Source: Pelagibacteraceae bacterium
GTDB lineage: Bacteria; Pseudomonadota; Alphaproteobacteria; HIMB59; GCA-002718135
Length of the DNA: 16,213 nt
Direction of reading: 5' to 3'
NCBI GenBank assembly: GCA_002718135.1
Contig: PBDN01000012.1
Location: 1 to 16,213 of the forward strand
Part shown: positions 6,880 through 16,213 of the stretch, piece by piece
Layout: each line of letters begins with the position of its first letter
How positions within the stretch are numbered: the stretch's first letter is position 1
The notes under the pieces: generated by a model
The model's database searches: none
The model's input: the letters and a program-made list of their open reading frames with translations, nothing else
Told to the model about the DNA's origin: nothing
Program-made: the position numbers and the translations under genes

Positions 6880-8787
6880 ATTATTTATTTTTTTAAAATT
6901 TGTCTCGTTAACATTTAAAATACTTAAAATCTTATTTTCAATAGAAATACTATCCATACCTATTGATTTATATTGCGCTTCAGAATTATCATGATCTACA
7001 AATTTATCAGGGAAAAAAATGTTATATATTTTTGAATTCGTATTTTGTTTTCTAACATTATGAATATAATTTAAAACTATAGATCCAAAACCTCCCAAAC
7101 TTCCTTCCTCAATTGTAATAACAGTTTCATGATTATTTAATATCTCATCAATTAAATTGGTATCTAAAGGTTTAGCAAATCTTGAATCTACAAGTGTTAT
7201 TTTTATGCCTTGCTTTAATAAATTACTTGTTGCATCTTTACATGCTTGTAGACGAGCACCAAAATTTATTAAAGCTATCTTATTTCCATTTTGAATAATT
7301 CTTCCTTTACCTATTTCAAGAGGAAGCAAATCTTCTGTAGAATTTGATTCAATACACGAACCTCGGGGAAATCTAAATGAGGAAGGAGCATCATCAATTA
7401 ATAATGATGTTCTTATCATTCTTTTGAGTTCCCCTTCGTCACCTGCCGCCATTACTATAAAGTTTGGCAAACATGAAAGATAAACTATATCAAAAGAACC
7501 CGCATGCGTAGCACCATCCGCTCCTACTTGACCAGCTCTATCAATTGCAAATCTTACAGGAAGTTTTTGAATTGCAACATCATGAACTATTTGATCATAA
7601 GCTCTTTGTAAAAATGTTGAATAAATTGCAGCAAATGGTTTAAGTCCTTCAGTTGCCATACCTGCACACATTGTTACAGCATGTTGCTCAGCAATTCCTA
7701 CATCAAAAAATCTTGATGCAAATTTTTTTGAAAAAGCACTTAAACCTGTACCAGAAGTCATTGCTGCAGTTACTGCAACAATCTTGTCATCTTTTTCTGC
7801 TTCTTCAATGAGGGTTTCACCAAATATCTTTGAATATGTTTTCAAATTTGATTTATTAGTTGGTTGACCAGAAATAATATCAAATTTATTAACTCCATGA
7901 AATTTATCATTTGCATTTTCTGCTGGTGGGTAACCTTTACCTTTCTTAGTGATAACATGTAAAAAAATTGGTTTATTAAAATTAGAAGATTTAATATTTT
8001 GGAGTAGAGGAATAAGATTTTTTATTTTGTGACCATCTAATGGTCCAAGATAATAAAAGCCCATTTCTTCAAATAAAGTTCCCCCTGAAATTAAGCCTTT
8101 TGAAAATTCTTCTGCTCGATAAAGAACTTTAGAAAATTGTTTTGGAAATTTTTCAGAAACTTTTTTAACAATGGATCGAATACTTGAATAAGAATTGGAA
8201 GATAGAAGTTTAGACAAATATAAACTCATAGCTCCAACGGGTTTATCTATTGACATTTCATTGTCATTTAAAATTACTATTAATTGTTTATTTGTTGAGC
8301 CTGCATTATTCATCGCCTCATAAGCCATTCCAGCACTTAATGCTCCATCTCCAATTACACAAATAACATTGGATTTTTCTTTTTTTAAATCTTTAGCTAT
8401 TTTTATTCCTAAACCAGCAGAAATAGATGTAGAACTATGAGCTGTTCCAAAAGTATCGTATTCACTTTCTGATCTTTTTACAAAGCCATATAATCCACCT
8501 GCTTGTCTGATAGTTTCAATTTTATTTTTTCTACCTGTAATAATTTTATGAGGATATGATTGATGGCCTACATCCCATATTAATTTATCTTTGGGCGTAT
8601 CAAAAACATAATGTAATGCAATAGTAAGTTCAACAACTCCTAGACCAGCTCCTAAATGACCACCAGTTTTTGATACAGCTTCTATTGTCTTTTTTCTTAA
8701 TTCCGAAGCTACTTGATCTAATTCTAAAAGATTAAATTTTTTTAAATCAGAAGGAAAATTTATTTTATCTAAATAACTATACTTCAT
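6874..8787 (-). CDS. dxs: 1-deoxy-D-xylulose-5-phosphate synthase
   Basis: This thiamine-diphosphate enzyme condenses pyruvate with glyceraldehyde 3-phosphate to DXP, the entry to the non-mevalonate isoprenoid pathway and a precursor for thiamine. It has 637 residues, full length. Visible motifs are GGHLGAGLG (H44), [12 protein letters not shown] (H75), the ThDP-Mg motif [18 protein letters not shown]...ND (146-175), the catalytic Glu in [10 protein letters not shown] (E367) and [15 protein letters not shown] around 414-428. The transketolase C-terminal domain follows. It starts four bases after the xseB stop without a Shine-Dalgarno. The xseB-dxs linkage is widespread in proteobacteria and supports both calls. 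The stop overlaps aroC by six bases. PdxH in this window shows PLP metabolism but not which synthesis route, so a DXP link to vitamin B6 is not claimed. Confidence 0.97.
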   Translation of the reverse strand: MKYSYLDKINFPSDLKKFNLLELDQVASELRKKTIEAVSKTGGHLGAGLGVVELTIALHYVFDTPKDKLIWDVGHQSYPHKIITGRKNKIETIRQAGGLYGFVKRSESEYDTFGTAHSSTSISAGLGIKIAKDLKKEKSNVICVIGDGALSAGMAYEAMNNAGSTNKQLIVILNDNEMSIDKPVGAMSLYLSKLLSSNSYSSIRSIVKKVSEKFPKQFSKVLYRAEEFSKGLISGGTLFEEMGFYYLGPLDGHKIKNLIPLLQNIKSSNFNKPIFLHVITKKGKGYPPAENANDKFHGVNKFDIISGQPTNKSNLKTYSKIFGETLIEEAEKDDKIVAVTAAMTSGTGLSAFSKKFASRFFDVGIAEQHAVTMCAGMATEGLKPFAAIYSTFLQRAYDQIVHDVAIQKLPVRFAIDRAGQVGADGATHAGSFDIVYLSCLPNFIVMAAGDEGELKRMIRTSLLIDDAPSSFRFPRGSCIESNSTEDLLPLEIGKGRIIQNGNKIALINFGARLQACKDATSNLLKQGIKITLVDSRFAKPLDTNLIDEILNNHETVITIEEGSLGGFGSIVLNYIHNVRKQNTNSKIYNIFFPDKFVDHDNSEAQYKSIGMDSISIENKILSILNVNETNFKKINNL

Positions 8788-8791
8788 TTTA

Positions 8792-9019
8792 CTAAAAATC
8801 TTCTTTAGTAATTTTATTATTTTGAATTTTTATTTTTTTTATTTGTAATTCCACTTTTTTTAACTTTTCCTCACATAATTTTTTTAAGTCTATACCTTTT
8901 TCATATAACTCTAACGATTTTTCTAAATCTACATCTCCAGACTCTAGTTTTTCTACTATTTTTTCTAAAGCTTCTAAATTTTCTTCAAAAGAATTTTCGT
9001 TGTCTTTTTTACTTTTCAT
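8792..9019 (-). CDS. xseB: Exodeoxyribonuclease VII small subunit
   Basis: This is the small subunit that binds in several copies to XseA to form exonuclease VII, which degrades single-stranded DNA. It has 75 residues, typical size. The family pattern is clear: SFEENLEALEKIVEKLESGD (10-29), then LEKSLELYEKGIDLKKLCEEKLKKVE (32-57), a two-helix hairpin, with a lysine-rich tail. It lies four bases upstream of dxs and 46 bases downstream of a small membrane protein gene, presumably in one minus-strand unit. The large-subunit gene xseA is not in the window. Confidence 0.92.
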   Translation of the reverse strand: MKSKKDNENSFEENLEALEKIVEKLESGDVDLEKSLELYEKGIDLKKLCEEKLKKVELQIKKIKIQNNKITKEDF

Positions 9020-9065
9020 ACTATGAAAAAATATAGTTGAAAAATCATAACATACAAGTAAAAAA

Positions 9066-9353
9066 TTATTTAGATATTTTTTGTATTACTTTTTTTGACC
9101 TTAAGTTGTATATTACACCCTCAAGATGATTTTCTGTATCAATAATAATCAGCAAATTATTAGAATCAATCACTTCCAAAGATTCTATCTTTTGATTAGA
9201 GTTTAAATTAAGAGAAAATTCAAAAATGTTTTCTTCGTGATTAAATGAATTTAGAGATGTTTTCTTAAAAATTCCATATATTAAAGCACCTAAGGCTATT
9301 ATTATTAATATACTTAGAATATATACTATATATTTAATTAATTTTTCAAACAT
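9066..9353 (-). CDS. Small single-TM protein, hypothetical (possibly DUF6476-like)
   Basis: A 95-residue protein with a basic start, one long hydrophobic segment at about residues 8-28 and a polar, beta-rich C-terminal part. That part contains IESLEVIDSNNLLIIIDTE and a VIYNLRSKKVIQKI ending, which looks like one or two propeller-type strands. The membrane segment most likely anchors the rest outside the cytoplasm. In Rhodobacterales a small one-TM protein (annotated DUF6476, from memory) is found beside an RluA/RluD gene and rpoH, as here. Homology is inferred from context and layout, not shown. Its ATG shares the CATG at 9351-9354 with the divergent rluD start, and no other usable start is apparent in its frame. 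It lies upstream of xseB-dxs. Confidence 0.62.
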   Translation of the reverse strand: MFEKLIKYIVYILSILIIIALGALIYGIFKKTSLNSFNHEENIFEFSLNLNSNQKIESLEVIDSNNLLIIIDTENHLEGVIYNLRSKKVIQKISK

Positions 9354-10323
9354 GCAAAATTATAAAATAATAAAAGTAATTATCGATAATTCACAAAATA
9401 ATCAACGACTTGATGTAGCTTTAGCTAACAATATATCTACATATAGCCGATCACAGATAAAACTATTACTTCTAGACAAAAAAGTTAAAATTTCAAACAA
9501 AATTATTAATAATATTTCTCATAAAGTTAAGACAGGAGAAATTTATACTTTATATTCTCCTGTTAAAAACTTTACTCATCACAAACCACAAAATATCCCT
9601 TTAGATATCCATTATGAAGACAAGGATATTATAATAATTAATAAAAATTCAGGAATAGTTACGCACCCAGCCCCTGGTAACTACGACAATACTCTTGTAA
9701 ACGCTTTAATCTATCATACAAAAAACAAATTAAGTAATATTAACGAGACAAATAGACCTGGTATTGTTCATCGTTTAGACAAAGATACAAGTGGCCTTTT
9801 GGTTATAGCAAAAAATAATGATTCACATAAAATAATTTCTGATCAATTTAAAAAACATTCTATTACAAGAAAGTATTTAGCTATAGTTTGGGGAATTCCT
9901 AATATAAAAAGTGTTTCTGGTTATATTAATAGACATCATATTAATAGAAAAAAAATGTCTTTAAACAAAAATTTAAAAGGTAAATATTCAGAAACTATTA
10001 TTAAACTTATAAAAAGCTATGGGATTTGTAGTTTAATAGAATGTGAATTAAAAACAGGAAGAACTCACCAAGTAAGAGTACATATGAACTCAGTTAACCA
10101 TCCTTTAATTGGTGATAAAACTTATGGATTAAATAAAACTAGCAAATATGGAAAAGAAAAAAAATTTATAAAAAAATATTTAATTTGCAAAAATTTTAAG
10201 AGACAAGCACTTCATGCAGCAGAATTAGGATTTGTTCATCCAAAAACTAAAAAATTCATATATTTTAAGTCCAAAGTTCCAAAAGATATGTTGGATTTGC
10301 TTGATAATTTATCTAAGTATTAA
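9352..10323 (+). CDS. rluD: RluD/RluA-family 23S rRNA pseudouridine synthase
   Basis: This enzyme isomerises specific uridines of 23S rRNA to pseudouridine. It has 323 residues, matching RluD. An N-terminal S4-type RNA-binding region spans about 15-70 (QRLDVALANN, SRSQIKLLLLDKKVKIS). The catalytic core has the motif RPGIVHRLDKDTSGLLVIAK (135-154), with D143 as the expected catalytic aspartate. Further core motifs are LKTGRTHQVRVHM and HPLIGDKTYG. The C-terminal GFVHPKTKKFIYFKS is also typical. RluD (positions 1911/1915/1917) is the best match because of the S4 domain and length, but RluC-type specificity cannot be excluded. It has no leader of its own: its ATG overlaps the ATG of the divergent small membrane protein. 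It is followed 31 bases later by rpoH. Confidence 0.88.
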   Translation: MQNYKIIKVIIDNSQNNQRLDVALANNISTYSRSQIKLLLLDKKVKISNKIINNISHKVKTGEIYTLYSPVKNFTHHKPQNIPLDIHYEDKDIIIINKNSGIVTHPAPGNYDNTLVNALIYHTKNKLSNINETNRPGIVHRLDKDTSGLLVIAKNNDSHKIISDQFKKHSITRKYLAIVWGIPNIKSVSGYINRHHINRKKMSLNKNLKGKYSETIIKLIKSYGICSLIECELKTGRTHQVRVHMNSVNHPLIGDKTYGLNKTSKYGKEKKFIKKYLICKNFKRQALHAAELGFVHPKTKKFIYFKSKVPKDMLDLLDNLSKY

Positions 10324-10354
10324 AAAATTTATATAGTTGTGATATTAGCAATTT

Positions 10355-13589
<3,235 letters not shown>

Positions 13590-13597
<8 letters not shown>

Positions 13598-14948
13598 TTA
13601 AAATATTTGATACTTCTTCCGATATAGATTTAATAACATTTTTAACTTCTGAAATATTTTCACCTTCAACCAATATTCTTATTAATGGCTCCGTGCCTGA
13701 TTCCCTAATTAAAAGTCTTAGATGGGGATTATTTTTCTTAAAGGAATCCATTACATTATTAATATTTACCCTAATCTTGCTAGTTAAATTCTTATTTATT
13801 TTTATATTAGATTTTTCTTGAGGAAATGATTGATACAAATTAAATATTTCACTTACTTTTTTACTATTTTTATTAATTATTTCCAAAATCTTTAAAGCTG
13901 TTAAAATTCCATCGCCAGTTTTTGAGTATTCACTTATAATTATATGACCGGATTGTTCACCACCTAAAGAATAATTATTTTTTTGTATTTCATTTATTAC
14001 ATTTATATCTCCAACAGAAGTTCTAATTAAATTAACTTTTAATTTTTTATTCAAATAATTTTCAAATCCCAAATTGGACATTATAGTAGATACGACAGTT
14101 TTTTTATTCAATTTATCATAAGAGAGTAAATCTTTTGCTAAAAGAGATAAGATTTTATCTCCATCTATAGTTTCTCCATTTTCATCAACAATTATTAAAC
14201 GATCACCATCTCCATCAAAAGCAAAACCTATATCAGACTTTGTTTCAACTACTTTTTCTGATAATTTTTTTACATTTACTGCGCCACAGTCTTTGTTAAT
14301 ATTAATTCCATTTGGTTGATCTGATATTCTGATGACATTACATCCTAATTCCCAGAAAATTGTTGGTGCAACTTGATAAGTAGCTCCATTAGCACAATCA
14401 ATTACTACTTTTATTTTTTTAAAATCAATATTTTTTTCTAAAGTTGATTTTAAATATTCAGAATATCTTCCTATAGTATCATCTAATCTTCTTACTGTGC
14501 CACTATTATAACCGCTTGCAGATATACTTTTATATAATTTTTCATTAAAAATAATTTTTTCAATTTCATTTTCAGTTTCTTTTTTAAATTTATCTCCATT
14601 AAAATCAAAAAATTTTAATCCATTATACTCATAAGTATTATGTGATGCAGTGATCATAACACCTAGATCAGCTCGCAAAGATCTGATAAGCATTGATAAG
14701 GCTGGCGTAGGAAGTGGTCCAGTTAAAATCACATCCATTCCCATTGAAACAAACCCAGAGGTCATTAATGGTTCAAATAAATATCCAGATAACCTTGTAT
14801 CCTTGGAAATTATAATTCTTTTTTTATTATTATTTTTTATCTTTAATATATGACCAATAGTTTTAGCAATTTTTAAACATGTGTCAGGAGTCATTGGTTC
14901 TTCATTAACCTTGCATCTTACTCCGTCTGTGCCAAAAATTTTTTGCAT
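13590..14948 (-). CDS. glmM: Phosphoglucosamine mutase
   Basis: GlmM converts glucosamine 6-phosphate to glucosamine 1-phosphate, which feeds UDP-GlcNAc for peptidoglycan and lipid A. It has 452 residues, typical length. The start KIFGTDGVR (3-11) is diagnostic. The phosphoserine loop GVMITASHN has S102, the metal-binding loop is DGDGD (245-249), the sugar-recognition motif is GGEQSGH, and the phosphate-binding RESGTEPLIRI begins near 415. All are intact. No Shine-Dalgarno is seen before the ATG. It lies 48 bases downstream of ftsH on the same strand and overlaps hisZ by eight bases (shared ATGAATAA), suggesting coupling. In many proteobacteria folP sits between ftsH and glmM; it is absent here. 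Confidence 0.97.
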
Positions 14949-14996
14949 GGCGTCTTTTATTTAAAATTTGTGAATAAAGATAGTTATTTTAAAAAA

Positions 14997-16213
14997 TTAC
15001 TGAGTTTGGGGACTGATTTTATTACCAGATTTTGGAACAGATTGTTTAGTTGGTGATTCATCAATTTGATTATTATCATCATCAATATCTCTTGTTGGGG
15101 GAATTCCTTTTATTAAATCTTTAATTTCATCGCCCGATAAAGTTTCGTATTCTAACAATCCTTTAGCTACTACGTGAAGCTCTTCAATGTTATCATTCAA
15201 AATTTTTCTACATTTTTTTTCAGCTTCATCTATAATTCTTCGAGTTTCTTCATCAATCAATTTTGCAGTTGCATCTGAAATATTCTTTGATTGAGTTACT
15301 GAATGACCAAGAAAAACTTCTTCACTATCATTATTATATCTCAGTCGTCCTAGTTTTTCACTCATACCCCACTCTGTCACCATTTTTTTTGCAAGATTTG
15401 TAACCATTTGAATATCACTTGCAGCTCCATTAGTAATTTTTTCTTTTCCAAAAATAATTTCCTCTGCAATTCTTCCTCCCATTGCTATAACTAAATGAGC
15501 CTCCATTTGATCTTGCTTCATTGATAATTGATCTTTTTCAGGCAATCTCATTACCATACCTAAAGCTCGTCCTCTGGGAATAATTGTTGCCTTATGAATA
15601 GGATCTGACTCAGACGAATGTAATGTTGCAACTGCATGACCAGCTTCGTGATAAGCAGTAAGCTTTTTCTCATCTTCAGTCATAACCATTGATCTTCTTT
15701 CTGCTCCCATCATAACTTTATCTTTAGCCTCTTCAAAATCTTCAAAAGTTACAAGACGTTTGTTTTTTCTTGCAGCTAATAGTGCAGCCTCATTGACTAA
15801 ATTCGCTAAATCTGCTCCTGAAAAGCCTGGTGTTCCTCTAGCAATTATTTTAGGATCAAATTTTGGTGAAACTTTTATTTTTTTTATATGAACTTTTAAA
15901 ATTTTATCTCTTCCTATAATATCTGGATTTGATATTGTAACTTGTCTATCAAATCTTCCTGGTCTTAATAAAGCTGGATCCAAAACATCAGGTCTGTTAG
16001 TTGCTGCAATAATTATGACACCCTCATTTGTATCAAAACCATCCATTTCAACTAGGAGCTGGTTAAGAGTTTGTTCTCTCTCATCATTTCCACCTCCTAA
16101 ACCTGCTCCTCTACTTCTCCCCACAGCATCGATTTCATCTATAAAAATAATACATGGTGAGTGTTTCTTTCCTTGTTCAAACATATCTCTTACTCTAGAA
16201 GCACCTACTCCAA
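14997..16213 (-). CDS. ftsH: ATP-dependent zinc metalloprotease FtsH, C-terminal part (cut by window edge)
   Basis: FtsH is a membrane-bound AAA+ protease for misfolded membrane proteins and regulators such as RpoH. About 404 C-terminal residues are visible; the coding frame runs through the window edge, so the ATG at 16184 is internal. The visible part begins [11 protein letters not shown], just past Walker A. Walker B is [10 protein letters not shown], the second region of homology is [20 protein letters not shown], then comes the lid [20 protein letters not shown] and the zinc-protease motif HEAGH (about visible residues 188-192). The second-half protease signature is [10 protein letters not shown]. 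The tail is Ser/Pro/Gln-rich (ending NKISPQTQ). The N-terminal membrane helices and Walker A lie outside. It is upstream of glmM in the same orientation, a common arrangement. Confidence 0.96.
   Translation of the reverse strand, partial: GVGASRVRDMFEQGKKHSPCIIFIDEIDAVGRSRGAGLGGGNDEREQTLNQLLVEMDGFDTNEGVIIIAATNRPDVLDPALLRPGRFDRQVTISNPDIIGRDKILKVHIKKIKVSPKFDPKIIARGTPGFSGADLANLVNEAALLAARKNKRLVTFEDFEEAKDKVMMGAERRSMVMTEDEKKLTAYHEAGHAVATLHSSESDPIHKATIIPRGRALGMVMRLPEKDQLSMKQDQMEAHLVIAMGGRIAEEIIFGKEKITNGAASDIQMVTNLAKKMVTEWGMSEKLGRLRYNNDSEEVFLGHSVTQSKNISDATAKLIDEETRRIIDEAEKKCRKILNDNIEELHVVAKGLLEYETLSGDEIKDLIKGIPPTRDIDDDNNQIDESPTKQSVPKSGNKISPQTQ

Overview
The window reads as a stretch of a compact, very A+T-rich alphaproteobacterial chromosome, most like the SAR11 clade (Pelagibacterales). 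Four things point there. Codons and gaps are dominated by A and T. Nearly every gap is under 90 bases, and many genes overlap. RpoH, HisZ, PdxH and FabI have alphaproteobacterial character. A membrane-anchored APS reductase set (aprM-aprB-aprA) sits beside otherwise ordinary heterotroph housekeeping genes. The genus-level assignment is inference, since no rRNA or other decisive marker is present. I saw no tRNA, rRNA, insertion sequence, prophage, CRISPR array or clear intrinsic terminator. No stretch over 300 bases lacks a gene; the largest gap (1765-1984) is 220 bases.

Layout. (1) Positions 1-1764, minus strand: aprM, aprB and the start of aprA, a sulfur-oxidation type adenylylsulfate reductase with its proposed membrane partner. 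(2) Positions 1985-4307, plus strand: a TIGR02186-type membrane-anchored periplasmic protein, a universal stress family protein, pyrE and a small HxGH nucleotidyltransferase, tightly packed. (3) pdxH on the minus strand (4288-4893), divergent from fabI-aroC on the plus strand (4979-6879). (4) Positions 6874-9353, minus strand: a small one-TM protein, xseB and dxs. (5) Positions 9352-11215, plus strand: an RluD-type pseudouridine synthase and rpoH. (6) Positions 11212-16213, minus strand: ftsH (cut by the window edge), glmM, hisZ and purA in transcription order.

The genes are mostly core metabolism: pyrimidine and purine synthesis (pyrE, purA), PLP salvage or synthesis (pdxH), fatty acid elongation (fabI), the shikimate pathway (aroC), isoprenoid precursors and thiamine-linked DXP (dxs), cell-wall amino sugar (glmM) and histidine regulation (hisZ). 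There is also a proteostasis theme, with heat-shock sigma factor rpoH and ftsH, the protease that degrades RpoH in other proteobacteria. The one accessory-looking metabolic module is aprMBA and the divergently transcribed TIGR02186/usp pair.

Organisation is the most distinctive property. Convergent pairs overlap at their stops (4288-4307, 6874-6879, 11212-11215). A divergent pair shares a single CATG for both start codons (9351-9354). Several operon neighbours overlap in ways that suggest translational coupling. I do not see evidence for a wholly new multi-gene system. The least characterised items are the TIGR02186/usp pair facing apr, the pyrE-coupled nucleotidyltransferase and the small membrane protein at 9066-9353.
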